From assembly GCA_033239125.1 (NCBI GenBank), contig BSWB01000002.1, forward strand, positions 1,149,001 through 1,213,000: 64,000 nucleotides of DNA, written 5' to 3'. The position numbers and the translations under genes are program-made. This DNA is from Fagopyrum homotropicum (taxonomy: Eukaryota > Streptophyta > Magnoliopsida > Caryophyllales > Polygonaceae). Each line of letters starts with the position of its first letter. Within the stretch, counting starts at the first letter, position 1. The notes below the pieces were generated by a model that saw only the letters and a program-made list of their open reading frames with translations, did no database searches and was not told the origin of the DNA. Positions 12,701-25,628 of this stretch are shown one piece after another.

Positions 12701-13667
12701 TTCTGGAATTTTGCAGAAGCAGAAGAGTCCAGTTGCCAGCGACCTGGCTGTAAGCAAGAGATTATGATACTCATGTTCTGGTTTTCATCTACTGCATTTG
12801 CTTAGAAACTGTCATTTCCTGGAGAAATATTTTGGCTGAAATGCATGATTGATCACAAATATTTTGTTTTGGCAAACAAACGATTTACTGGGTAACATCA
12901 TTTAAAGATTTCTCTTGGGCGTACATTGGAAATTAGAGTGGAATATTGGCAAACCCTGATCTAATAATAAACCAGCTGTACCTAAGCTTGTACTAATCTC
13001 ACTAGCTATGGTAAAAACGATGGCCCAATAAATATGCAATCTAATTTCGTGTAATTGATGGCACATTGAAATAATGACTCTTATGTAACGTTTAAATGGT
13101 ACGAGTCAGCTAGAATATGGCTACCTACAAATTTGACTCTATTCGTACGTAGCCTAATCTATGCTAGAGGTTATGTTTGGAGTGAATCTTGTCATACTGA
13201 ATTGGAACCTGACTCATCAGCCTAATCTATGACCAAGGTGAAGTTGTTGCACCTTGTGTTTGTATATGGTGTAATGTTCATTTTCCTGCTCTTACCATAT
13301 CATTGAGTTTGGTAGTGTTAATTGACCAGAAGAACCATATCATGATTCTAATGCTTGTTACATCATGCAGTCACCAAGCTCAAATCTCTTGGGACAGTCC
13401 AGCGGTTCATTAATGAGGCGATCTGGTATATCCAGCAGCCGAGATGTAGTTGGGACTGGTAACGAGTCTGATCCAGTCCAATCACGTGCCACAGATTCGA
13501 GCCCTGGCACATTTCAGAAGGTCTCAAGTGGGCAAAGAAGTTCACCAATTGGTTCCTCAGATCCAAAGCTTTCATCATCCGGTAGGAATACCGGTAACTT
13601 GAAAAGCTATGAATCCACTCTAAAAGGGATCCAAAGCCTTCATTTTGACGACGAGAGGGTTCATTAG
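9790..13667 (+). CDS. CKL: Casein kinase 1-like Ser/Thr protein kinase
   Basis: Fourteen coding exons: 9790-9865, 9959-9999, 10637-10706, 10797-10945, 11049-11144, 11243-11313, 11485-11546, 11631-11694, 11774-11858, 11953-12079, 12224-12306, 12453-12501, 12628-12749, 13371-13667; 1392 nt, 463 aa. The kinase domain spans about residues 9-280: glycine loop GSGSFGEIY at 16-24, catalytic Lys38 (AIKLE), catalytic loop HRDIKPDN at 126-133 with Asp128, and DFG at 149-151. CK1 replaces the APE motif, and the CK1-specific TGTARYAS is present. The C-terminal tail of about 165 residues is Ser-rich and ends SLHFDDERVH. Plant CKLs phosphorylate diverse substrates in hormone, light and plasmodesmal/cytoskeletal contexts; the exact member is not assignable. 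No catalytic residue is missing. Confidence 0.96.
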
Positions 13668-14774
13668 CCAAATTATGTGTTACACACTCCCTGTAATGAT
13701 ATATGAACCAAAGTTCACAACTGCATTGACATCAGTTTCCTTCCTTTACTAAACACTGTGAGTAGCAACAATTTACATAACCAGGCAATTGAGTCTGAAA
13801 AAACTAGGAATACTTGCACATTATGTTAATGTGCCGCTGCCTTCAGGCTTGAGCTTTAGTTGGCTTCTGTTTACTGCTTGTGCACGGTGCAAGTCTCTCA
13901 TTGTCATCCGGTAAGCACTTGTTATAGGCATTGGTGAAAGAATTCTTGTGTATGTTGTTCGGGCATGGTTCTGTTCGGGCACGACTCATGATTCTTCTGT
14001 TGATGATTTGATGGTACGTTACTTGACATAGTTGCTAGTTATGCTGAACTTCGTTTCATTGACATTTGAATTGTGTCCTAACCACATGAAATTCCTCTCT
14101 AGTATAGATATCCATATATGATTTTCAGTCTTTAGTTTTGAATACAAATTGATTCAACTTCTCATTTACGTTAACTATTCCCTCATCATCTTTATGTTTG
14201 TTCCATGCCTTGACTTGTAAGTCAGTTTCTTATACATGATATACCAATCATCTTACGCGATTCTACGTCAGCCATCTATAGTGTGATGGTTTTATTTGAT
14301 ATGAACGAACCCTAATGTCATTACTGTGTTGGTTGTAAACGGAGCTGTTTGTGTTGATTTTGTGCCGTTGGCACGGGTGGCTGAATGAAATTTTCCTGGT
14401 TACTTGACCAATATTCACTCTATCTATAGCTTTCTAACATAGTTAAGGCTTTCTCAATCGAGGCTAATTGACGTCAATTGTATCACGTCCTTATCACACA
14501 CTAGAATGACATCCTTAGGCTCTTAAATTGCCTAAATTTGTGGAACGAAATCATCATGTACCCAGCGTCAACTTTACTGATGCGAAATTGACGCTAATTG
14601 TTGCTACGCGTCGACTTCGTCTCAAGCCGGCGTGCAGTCACAATGACAATGCAGGTGATTGTATGGACCCTTTATTTTAATTCCGATAATTAAACAAAAA
14701 ACTAAATAAATTTCTCGCTATAATTATTCGGTAAATGATATACCTATACTTATCTATCACTATTAAAACATGAA
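13668..14774. other. CK1 3' flank and intergenic DNA
   Basis: The first few hundred bases are probably the kinase 3'UTR (T-rich, several AATGT/ATGAA words). No further gene, repeat or RNA is recognisable up to the MITE at 14775. Confidence 0.5.
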
Positions 14775-15034
14775 GGGCCTGCTTGGTTTTATCACGGAAA
14801 CGGAATGGAAATGAATCTAGTCTATATGCATATCCTTATTCATCAATCTTTTTGGAATCATTCCTTGTGTATTGAATTAGTTGGAGTAGTATTTGATTAG
14901 TTTTGATACCATATAGGATAACAAAAGGAACACATACATTCTACATGAAACTCATGGAATGATTACAAAAAATTCATGAACAAGACATGCATACGGACTA
15001 GATTCATTTTCATTCCGTTTCCGGAGTTACAACT
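14775..15034. mobile_element. Degraded Tourist-like MITE, right end lost
   Basis: Starts GGGCCTGCTTGGTT and runs with the same internal phrases as the full copies (ACGGAATGGAAATGAATCTAG near the left; TTTTCATTCCGTTTCCGGAG near the right), but the terminal AACCAAACGGGCCC is missing, so the right edge is approximate. Confidence 0.55.
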
Positions 15035-15573
15035 TGAAAAACTATTTCAAAACTTCCAACTTGTAAATCCGAAAGAACTGCCCAACTTGAGAGCTACCAA
15101 GCCGTATATCAAAACGATGGATCAACTTCAATCTATCCAACTTGATTACCAAATTTACGCATATGCATGTATTCCTTCTCTTTTGATTATCTTCCTCGCA
15201 CCTTAAGAACGATTCCGCTTGGTTTTGTTACAGAATTAACAATCCTCAACTTTCCGGATTCGCTTTCCTCATTTAGACATGAGAACGAAAAGCGAACACG
15301 GCAAGAAACGAAAACCGAAACGTAATTCCGGGTCACCTAGGGTTTCCGTACTTCATAGCCTAGAATTAACACAAAAACAAAGTATCCACTGATTTATTTT
15401 TGTATCGGTGGGATCATACCCTTAATACTCCACTCATTAACATCATATGATCAACAAAAACATCAGAAAATGAGCACACAAATAAATTCCAAACCACAAC
15501 ATTTATAACACACCAATCATCAATAACAACAACAACAATAAACATTAAAACACCATTTCAACTCAATCTTTCA

Positions 15574-15918
15574 CTACCAACCATGAACCATTTGATAATA
15601 CCTTTCCTTAATCCACCTAAAACTCTTCCTAAACCCGCCTTTCATCTTACCCTCAACAGAATAAGCCTTATAGCTAGCAACTCTTCTCTTCCTCTTCATT
15701 TCAGGATCACTAAAGCTCCAAGCTTTCGAAATCGAACCACTCGTGCTCTTCCCTTTCCTAAGCTCCATAGCTGAAATCGGTGGTTGTGTTACTACAGAGT
15801 TTGCATAAGAAGCACTGTAACTCCTGAAATCCTGTAACCCATTTGGTTTTCCGGCGCCGGAGTAGACCTCAAGTTGCATACGGTCATTTCTGTAGGTACT
15901 GGATCTTAGATCGTCCAT
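15574..15918 (-). CDS. DUF3511 domain protein (small, function unknown)
   Basis: Single exon, 114 aa from the ATG at 15918. An in-frame ATG at 16068 would add 50 residues of low-complexity, leader-like sequence and is not preferred. The C-terminal half carries the DUF3511 signature: AWSFSDPEMKRKRRVASYK, then YSVEGKMK, then RKSFRWIKE and a terminal Gly-Trp. Family knowledge: short, basic, plant-specific proteins with no established biochemical role. The N-terminal half is unremarkable (Ser/Tyr-rich). No signal peptide or membrane segment is seen. Confidence 0.88.
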   Translation of the reverse strand: MDDLRSSTYRNDRMQLEVYSGAGKPNGLQDFRSYSASYANSVVTQPPISAMELRKGKSTSGSISKAWSFSDPEMKRKRRVASYKAYSVEGKMKGGFRKSFRWIKERYYQMVHGW

Positions 15919-16214
15919 ACCCACAAGATGATTTTCAGTAATTTGGAGATTAGGGTTTGTATTTTGATTCTTGCCCTTTTCCCTTTTGGAGAAAGAGTGT
16001 TGGATAGAGAGAAGGGTTGACGGGGGAAAGAGAGAGGAAGAATGTGACAGGAATTTTGAAGGGTTCAAAGTGTAGTGAATGATTAGGAATGGGCGGTGGA
16101 GTTTTGGAGTTGAAAGGTAAACTTGAAGGTGAGATGAATTTGAGGAATGTAATGTACTGAACTTTCAACGTTGAGAACAAAATATTCCTTAGTATTTACC
16201 ACTTAGGGTAAATT

Positions 16215-16415
16215 GAAGGTTTAGGTCGTTCATCGGTTCAATATTAGACAAAGAGGTATTATCGGATTGAATCGGACCGATTATTTAGGTCCGGATTAGT
16301 TCAGGATCGGTTTAGTTGATTAGACATAAAAGTCGTTCATCGGTTCAATATTAGACAGAGAAGTCTTATCGGATTGAATATGAATGATTATTTAGTTCCG
16401 GATCAGTTCGGGATC
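16215..16415. repeat. Diverged tandem duplication, about 105-bp unit
   Basis: The phrase GTTCATCGGTTCAATATTAG occurs at about 16228 and again at about 16333, each followed by matching TTATCGGATTGAAT and GATTATTTAG words. It is non-coding and looks like a remnant of a GC-word MITE of the kind seen elsewhere. Confidence 0.6.
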
Positions 16416-16419
16416 AATT

Positions 16420-17899
16420 TGCTTCCAAATTACACCACCGAAGTTACGAAACCGCACCCAAAACTTTTTTTTACCTCAACCAACCAATTCCAATGTGCGG
16501 TTAGTTGGAAAACCGATGATAATTTGGTGGTAACCAAGCAAATGAGTAAGCATGCGTTGGATAGACAAGGATTGTAAGCTTATGTTCTCTAAAAAATAAT
16601 AAAATTTCACCGGTTCAAACCCAAAAATCCAAAAGTATTACCTTGAAGGTTGAACAATAGTTCAACCAATCATAAATTTGTGGGTTTTGAGCTCATTCAT
16701 AGTGATATTTTTAACGGTCGATTTCGAGGATTAGGGCCTTGACTTTCACCACGTTCATCGTCTTTAGTCAAAGTTGATCCCTCGGGCCACTACCCTTTCT
16801 ACTTAGTGTTTCAATTTGCTTTCAATGTACAATTTTTTTAAAAAAATAAAAAAATTTTTCTCTTGGTGTCCTCAAGGTTTGAATTTTTTCTCTTAAAATC
16901 CACTAAGTTTTAAACTTACTCTTGATACCCTTGGTTCTATAATGAATTTTGAAAGTTAGTGGATAACAAGATTAGGTTCAAAATTTGAGGAGACTAAAAG
17001 AAAAAATCAAAAACAAATTTGTGGGTTAAAACAAAGGGTAATTTCGTAATGTTTACTTTCAAGGATGGGTTTGAGCAAATTAACTTTTTATGGATGGTGT
17101 GGTGCAAAATGGCTTATTTTGTGGGTGATTTGGTGAAATTTCCAAGCTTTAGCCAAAATTGCTGAGGTCACATAGTCTGCAGACAGCAGTATCACCTTGA
17201 AGTTTGGGACTTTGGCAGTGAATTATGGAATAGAGACCATAATCTGTCTGTTTCTGACCAAATTTGTCCCTAGTCTAAATTCTAGTGCAGTGTGCGCAAG
17301 GCTGATAATCGACTAGTCTCTATTCCAAAAGAAGACGGCAAATTAATTTGGATATTTCATCTTTGATAGAAGAGTGCCAAACAAATACTCTACTCTAATC
17401 ATTTTAACATTTATAAATTGTTTTAATTAAGGAATATTGGGTTGAAACTGATTCGATAAGCAATATAAAAGTGGTTCTTATTGAGGGAAAAAAACAACTC
17501 CACCGACATATGTTTGGTGAGATGTAATTAAAATAAAAATTTATGTCTTAATAATTTATCGGGTAATTTATAATTGAAGAGAAAAAAACTAGAAAGAATT
17601 TAGTGAAATATGCGCTCTATAATATGTATGTTACAAACTATTTAATAGAACAATATTTCTAAAAGTCCTAGTTATTGATATTGACCAAAAAAACTAAATT
17701 TTAACCTAGTTTTTATGTTGAACTATAAAATAATTTTTTTTTCATCTCCACTCTATAATATTTATGAAAGAATTCTGTGAATAGGCTCTTTTTTATTGGT
17801 TTTTATTATGTATACCCTTCTAATTTTTTACCATTCTAATTGATTTATGAGTGATATTGGCCATTAATATTTCTCCTCTTCTATCAAAAACACATAAAT
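16420..17899. other. Intergenic, no gene seen
   Basis: AT-rich sequence with homopolymer T runs. The only longer frame (16374-16577, plus) has no recognisable homology. No RNA gene was noticed. Confidence 0.5.
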
Positions 17900-18468
17900 T
17901 GTAACACCCCGAATTCTAAGCACTCGAAACTTACCGGTTAGAACCTCACAATGGGTCTCCGTACTCCTTGAAGTGGGGTTTGGATTTTCGCATTTATGTT
18001 TCCATTATCGTGTGAGGACATAGCGACTTTCACTTTTCTTAAGTACATAAATCGGCTTTGACAAGCGAATCATGTTCCGGTGAAGCAAACTCTTCTCGCC
18101 TACAGCTCGTTTGATGTCTTTCGAAAATCGGTGACCCGAAATCACTTAATTCCTGTTTGTGTGAAAAGATTCCTGTGTTGTGTGAAAATCGGTGACCCGG
18201 AATCACTTAATTCTGTTTTGTTTCAATCTTTATCAAACACGAAAAAATAAAATAAATCAGTCTCATCCCCATAAGTCATTACTCATTGACTTTATAAGCT
18301 TATTTACTCGTTAGGAGACTCGTTACTTCAACTGATATAGTAACCTTTGATGTCATTGCTCATTCGTAAAATTAATTTTAGTGGTTCGCTTTTGCACATG
18401 TTAGGGGCATTGGGCAATTATGGATAATGTTTCAGACACCGGATGATAATGTCACATGTTTTTAAACA
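17900..18468. mobile_element. Candidate solo LTR
   Basis: Begins TGTAACACCCCGAATTC, a common start for plant LTRs, and could end ...TTTTTAAACA at 18468. TG...CA ends would be flanked by a 5-bp TAAAT duplication (17895-17899 and 18469-18473). An internal duplicated phrase AAATCGGTGACCCGAAATCA is present at about 18125 and 18186. The duplication is AT-rich and could be chance; no gag-pol remains nearby. Confidence 0.35.
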
Positions 18469-18645
18469 TAAATTACTTTACATTTACCACTAAAATGAAA
18501 TAAAACCTGATGCTAGAGGATGTTAACTAAAGCTCAAGAGACGGCAAGAGGAGGATCGGCAATGATATGCAATGCAGAGTTCTTCTGTACACGTTCTTGT
18601 TCATAAGAAGGCTTGACCGCGAAAACCGAGAGGCGATGTCATTTG

Positions 18646-21600
18646 TCATGTAGATTTAGCCTTTTGGTTCATTACATCATGGTAATAAAGAAGCACACAC
18701 ATCGGTTGACCGAATATGCTGAATATGAACCAAAAGATCATGTTCCCGGCCTACATTTTTAATCAGAAGAGACCATGTCAAGAATAGAGCTCAAATGCAC
18801 AGAAAACACGGAACGAGGACGAGAAAGATACGTACCATTGAATTCTTGTACTTGTGCTGAATGTAATTAGTAAGCAGTACCAACGGAACCTGAACCAAGA
18901 AAGTAATAAGTAAGCAAATGTAACACCGGAAGTCTTATGGATGGAGTCTTGGCCTATGAATGAAAACGGGTTCACAACGCGTGGAGAAGCTACGTAACCA
19001 AGGGGGGGTCTCAATGATCAGTCCAACGCCGACCCTATCTTAAGTATGGAAATAAGGAACATGCCTTTGTGATTCAATGAATCAAAACCCATACGTATTC
19101 TAGGTTTGTTTCATTTCCGGGTACCGTAGTTCTTAACCAAAATGAGATATAATACCTGAAACATAATACCAAGGAAAGCCCAAAATCTAAAGATATGGCA
19201 AGGTACAGCGATCCAAAGCTGCCAAGAGACAAAATAAATGAAAACACAACTGTCAATATCTACTATCTAGTATATGGAGAAAGAAGAAATCACAGAGTTA
19301 GTTATAATTTATGACAGAAGCTAACTACTACCAACAGACACGTAAACATACAAGGAAAACGTGACGGGAAATTCTTTGAAAAACGTGACTCGAGATATAA
19401 AAAAAGAAATCATACCTCATGAAATATTGCAGATATGAGAAATACAACAAGAATAGTAATTCCCTGAAGAACAAAAAACAAAGGTAATTTTAAGACTAAA
19501 AATTCCTTAATTATCTACTTCTACTATCAGAATAAACAATAATCTTAGAAATCCACTTCATCCAGCTGTTAATATAATACTTGATTTCTTGCTTTGGAAC
19601 GGGATTAATAAGACAGAAACCAGGTACACAAATATTGTAAACAGCTGGATATATCAAGTTCATGCATGTGTCTGAACATTCATCATAGTTACCTTAGGCA
19701 TGCCATGCCTCAAGCATGGGAAATACACATGCCGGACCATCCATTTATGTACAGGCTGTGACAATTTCAGAAAGTTAGCCAGTGCGAACTTCAGACATAA
19801 TAATCCAAGGAGCAAATATTCAAAGAAATATCTAGCACAGAAAAACCGAGCATTGAAAATTTTAAATATTCATCCACTATGTTCATCCTTATTATAGTAT
19901 CTTCTCTTCCGACCAGAAAAAAAGTATATAGTATCTCCTCTTCAGTTAAAAATGCTTTTTGATATTTTTAAATTATTGTAGTTCTTGTTCACCGTAGCTT
20001 AAGAACAAACCCTTGGTATGAATCGAAGAAGGCTTGAATACACTAACAAGTAGAAAGAAAATACATCTACTTTATAAAAATACTGATACACACTTCCTGC
20101 TTCAATCCTACCAATGGTTTAATCTGGACATGACTACTTGGATCACAAGTTGAACATTATATTAGACAAATTTAATAGCAAATACACAAAATAAAATATT
20201 AAAATAACTTATAATGCCCAATAGGCATTTTTAGAAGAAGCTTTATGTGATGAGAAAGACTTACCATATTCCACTTTCTCCAGTACTAATTGATGATCAC
20301 CAAATCACATCCAATTCAGGAAGAAAAGCAAGAGATCAGTAATAAGTAGAAAATATAGACAGAAAATAAAAACTGTATGGAAGTTATCTAGGAAAAATCT
20401 ACCTCCTCAAATGTTCTGGCATTCCACCAATCCTTGTAAAATTCACGATCACCAAACCGAAGCAACTCAGCCAATATATTTAGCCTTAAGAATCAACATG
20501 TGTAGGCATCAGTCATGGAACTTTTGATACCACAAGCACATAAAGTTGAACACTATGAAATCATGATTAAGGTCTGGAAAAAATATAATGCACGCGTCCT
20601 TTGTTCCAACACATCTTTTGGAATCGTTTGTTGTGTTTAATGTAATAAAGAAGCACACATATTGGTTGAAATCGTGAAGAAAAAAAATCTACCCTTCATT
20701 TAAAATAACTCTATTAGCAGTTCATCACCTAGAATCATTTTCGCATTAGTAGACCTTTAAGGAAAAGACCATCAACTCCCCAGCCCTCACACCGAAACAT
20801 ATTTAGTTTTTTGCAAAAATGAGGGGTCTTGAATTACTAGCAAACAATAGATGATAAGTTGAAAAAATAGAATTTTGCTTATATAGTTTAGCTTATGCAA
20901 AGCGGGCAAGATTAATCATTGTTTTGTGCAACTTTCAAAAGCTGCAAGAAAAACAAATCAGTAATTGACTCCCAAATAAGTAATTTGTGAAATGACGGAT
21001 CAGGTAGGATCGTGCCCCGTTCTTAAGGGGAATCAAACAAGGAAATGCCACAGCTAATAGAGGGTATAGAACAAAAAGTAATCTAAGATGAAACCTTCAA
21101 CTTTCCTTTAATAATACCCTTTCTGTCCTCTATGCATTTTATGTATATTGCACTGGTTGGTGTATTTGACTTGATGGGATATTTTTAAAGGGACACTATA
21201 AAGACTTACCAAAGGTGAAAAAAGCAGTAAAACATGCAGAGCCACACATATAATGTTGGCAATGAAAGCTTTAGAACTCTCTCTATTGCATATAATAGGT
21301 TTCCTTTTAGAGGGTGCTGCGAGTTCTTCACAAGAGGATTGATATACTGCAGCATAGAAAGCCAAAGTATGTCAAAAAGGACTGAATCCATCAAATAAAA
21401 TCAATTATGAACAGTATTGTCACCAACTTGCTCAATGATGAATCCCATTACTCCAGTAAATATAACCAGTTTCAGAAGCTGCCGAGCAACCCAGCGCTTC
21501 CGAATGCATTCAGTACGAGGATAGCTTGGCTTCAAATTTCAAGGAGAAACCAGAAAGTGTTAGCATAACCTCAACAATGTTTGGAACCCGAGATCTATAC

Positions 21601-24600
21601 TTAAATATTCAATTAAATTGCGAATACATACTTAATCATTTTGATTGATCTATTAAAGCGGCACCTCTTTGAACAAACATGCACTTCAATATAGCAAGTG
21701 ACTTGGAAACATCCACGAGTGGAATGTGTCCGGTGATGATAAATGACTCTAGAATTACTATCCTAACATGCATAATAACCTAGACCTCAGATCACATGCT
21801 TAAGTTAGTAAGGACGTGCTTGGTCTTCAATTTTATAAACAAATTTTCATTTACAACCAACTTTCCCTCGCCCACAAAATGTTCAACCTAAAACAGTGTA
21901 AAGTAACACCCAAACAAAACCTAAATTTGGAAGCAGATTTGAAACAAATGGGTGAAAGTTTAAATTAGATTGTCCATTTTGTATGATACTGAAATAAACG
22001 GGGTCTCATGCATCAAACCATCAATTCCATTAACAAATACATTACTTGCATGGGAGAGGACTACTTCTCAAAATTCATAAATCATGCCTCATAGAGCACA
22101 TACTAAGCAAATAAAATTCTCTGGCAGAAGACTATTCTGACGACTGAACAATTTTCAATAATCGTGTAACATATTCAGCATAAAAAAAGTTACCGATCAG
22201 ACGGTTTACAAACTAATATTGTGTCATCGGATAATGGACTCACCTGATAACATAAAGTGGGTGCAACTATGAAGTATGCTAGACTCTTGAAGCTGATATC
22301 ATATGGAAGTTCCTTGGTTTTGTCAGATAAGCTGTCATCCTAGCAATCATGATAACCATTGTATCAAGAGTCAATAATCAGTCAGAAACGATCTTCATAT
22401 TTTAAGTACGGTACAACATAGGAAAATGCTACAAAGGAGGGAAATTTTTCATTATTTTACTGAATGGAAGTACGGTCTATTTACCTGAATTGATGCCCTG
22501 GCAATGGTTCTTATATCGAAGTTTGTATGAGCATAAGATACTAATTTTAACCAGACGACACAAGCAAACAGCATTAACGTGACACCGGAGGTAACAGCAG
22601 AATCACACCTGCAAGGACACTGAAGGCTATGATAAATAACTTTGTCAACCTGTCCATCAAGCTTAAAAGACGGAGAAAATGTCTTCACGTATATTCCAAA
22701 ATTTCTAAGAATGGTCAGTCATCTTTCACAATCACCAAAGCAGTTAAATAGCTCATGACCAGCAATGCAACTTCTGAACAAAGGAAGTGTTATATGCTAT
22801 CTATCCGTGTCATTAACTGTGGATTAAAAATCGAGCATACAAAGCTGCATTAAGTGAACTCAAAGCATTCCACAAGGTGGGATGAAGAAAGACCAACCTG
22901 AGTATAACAAATATAGGATATAAAACTGAAGCTGAAGTGATCACCACATGAAGGAAGACAACAACCTGTTGTGACATGTAAAAGTCAATACTCTAATAAA
23001 TTATAGATTCATAATTATACCAACGGATACACAATTATAAAGAATTTGGAGAGTAAGATTCCATAAAACACTATGCACAAGATATTTTTGACACAGAATC
23101 TAGTGTAGAATTGACTCGAAAACAATAAAGAAACTTTAATATAGTTTGTAGCAGAAAGAAATAAGCATTTGTCCTACTGTGTTACTAAATTTTGTAAGTG
23201 AAAAAAGACATACAGTCACCGCAGAATGCAGAATTCTAGCAGATCAACGAAAATAAATAACAGAATTCTGACGAGAGAAACTAAACATCCTACCGGATCA
23301 GACAAGCACTTCTTTTGTGCCAACTTCTCGGCTAAAAAAGCAGCAAATGGAAAGATTGGAAGACTTAAGCTGCAATTAGAATACAGTTAACATTGTCAAT
23401 TCTAACATTTCTCCAACTATAGGTGAATGAAGCATTGAGTATTGAATAATCCTTGTCCATAGTGACGACCAGTAAAGTTACCAGCACATAAAGAGTGGCC
23501 AATCTCTCAATGATTTTGAACTAAACCAGAAGCCAGCTCTAATTAGCAAACCATACTGCAAGATTCAAAATAAAGAAAAGTCGGATTAGCTAGATAGAGG
23601 CATAAGGTAAAAAAAAATGATATCTACTGATACAGGAATAAATAAATTTAAAATAAAAGGTAGCTAGTCTATTACTGACCTTCATAAGATTTTCAATGAT
23701 AAGTCTGCTGTTTACAGCAATAAGTACTACTATACAGAGGTTGAAGAGGCCTGCATGACTCTGAAATCGAAATTTTAAGTTATCAAATGTATACATACAC
23801 TTGAGGTTAAATTGAAATGCATGTTGAACATGAGCCAGATATCAAGACGAAGACTTGGGAATCACATTCACAAACATGAGCCAGTTATTATTCACTGACT
23901 TCATTTTTAGGTTCTCCGTCTCAAAACTACAGATATACTGATGTAATCACTGCATCCATACACCAAAATATTCTTAAACGAGAAAAGTAGTCACGTACTG
24001 CATAATGGAAGCAACATATTTGTGATAATATCTCCAAAAAGCGATAGCTTGACCCCATATGACGACAAAAGAGATTAGCATCAAGCAAGTCATCAAAGAA
24101 AAAGCTACATAAAGAGTGCAATTTAATCTTCAAGAACAAGTAATAGAGCCAAAAAATAATGCCATTAGATTTGCCTCCATGAAAGATTTTTGTCTTAAAT
24201 TGCAGTAGACCAATCTATGTCCAGTAGAGTATTTTATGCCAACATTGTGCCATTTCTTTTTTTTTTTCCAGGTACGATGGTTAAATAATTATACCATATT
24301 TGCATGCTTGCTTGTGTTAAGCATAACGCTCTCTCTTCTTCTACTCTAAAGATAGATCTTTTCCTTGAAAAAAACGATTTGTGAGCTCAGAAAAATGATA
24401 AACTGCACCTCCTCTGCTGGATCAAGGATATATCTATCTCTTTCAACTAGTTGAGCATTAACTCTAAGAGTTCCATTTCCAAACGACCTTTAGTATCTCA
24501 AGCCTCAAGGTTGAGGCGGCTTGAATATCATTTTGGGACCTCACTCCCTCTTTTTTCACCACTTCTGAATAAAAACAAGCCTTCATCTCAGTTATTTTCA

Positions 24601-25628
24601 AGGTTGAGGATCTTATTACATTACCATCATCTAATATTCTCCTTAGTCCATCAGGCAGATTATCATATAAAATGTCTCCAATAAGCTCAAATTCGTATTA
24701 GCTAACCAGTGAGGTTCCTGGTTAGCCTCCCCAGGTTTGTATCTCAGCCTCACTTGCTATCATCCTTAAATAAAATGTTGGAGTGCAGTTGTTCATCCCT
24801 TTCAGATTCAAAAAAGACTAACGCCATCCTTCCTACACAGTTTTGAGTTGCAAAATTTATAGCTGAATGGTTATAATAGCTTATCCAATTGATCAAATCA
24901 TTTCCACCAATCATCCTAGTTGACTATGAATAGCTCCTCCTACTTCATCTCCAACTATATCACCCCAAAAGCAAGAAACTGAAGCAATATGTCACATTAA
25001 ACAGCAGGTAATATTGCACAAAAGTAGGGTATGGTCTGATGTCAAACTAAAATTAAATACATAAAAAATAGTTCAATTCGGATGACGAAAAAACACGTTT
25101 TTTTGTCTCAAATTAACTCCAAGGGCCAATCTGGCCCACAGAACCCAAAACTAGCTCTTTGTAACCCTTTCAGGAATGCTCCAAACCAGGAAACGTAACA
25201 TGCAAGACCAAAACCTAACTGCCATCAATAAAAAACGACTTCAATGTTCAAATTGCCTTAAATTAAGCAAGAAAATCTGGTACCTGTTTGAAAATAAGAT
25301 CGGAGCTGAGCGGCGATTCCTTGATTTTCCGATGAGCAGGAAAAGACGGCCTGAACGTGAACTTAATCGAATCCTCAACATCCACAGCACCGCCATGGTC
25401 AGTCTTCTTCCAATCCTCCTCTCCATCGACGCAACGATTCTGATCATTCTCGTTTGAACACGAAAACCTCGAATTCTCCAACTCCAAAGCTTTGGATGAC
25501 GAATTCAGAGTGGCTTCATTATCTGTAGTAGTAATTCTCCTCCGAACTGAGCAGCTATGACGAAACTTCTCATGCTCGGTCTCCATCACCGTTGCCGTTG
25601 CTCCTCCCCGCGAGTCAGACATCGCCAT
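18646..25628 (-). CDS. DGAT1: Diacylglycerol O-acyltransferase 1 (MBOAT family)
   Basis: Sixteen coding exons on the minus strand, from the start: 25284-25628, 23680-23760, 23482-23555, 23294-23369, 22898-22965, 22485-22608, 22244-22339, 21428-21529, 21210-21346, 20403-20484, 20265-20285, 19693-19755, 19416-19463, 19156-19218, 18836-18889, 18646-18750; 1539 nt, 512 aa. It catalyses acyl-CoA + diacylglycerol to triacylglycerol in the ER, the last step of oil synthesis. The soluble N-terminus of about 110 residues is variable, Ser/acidic-rich, and ends in the conserved RPSFPAHRKIKESPLSSD. Multiple hydrophobic segments follow, then FYKDWWN at about 383-389 (acyl-CoA/active-site motif) and the invariant MBOAT histidine in SAIFHE (His438). 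The C-terminal YYHDVMNQK is close to the usual ER-retrieval tail. One microexon is only 21 nt. Length and exon order match plant DGAT1. Confidence 0.97.

Noticed and set aside
15919..16068. N-terminal extension of the DUF3511 protein
   Set aside because: The extra 50 residues are low-complexity and look like translated leader; the family normally starts close to the second ATG.
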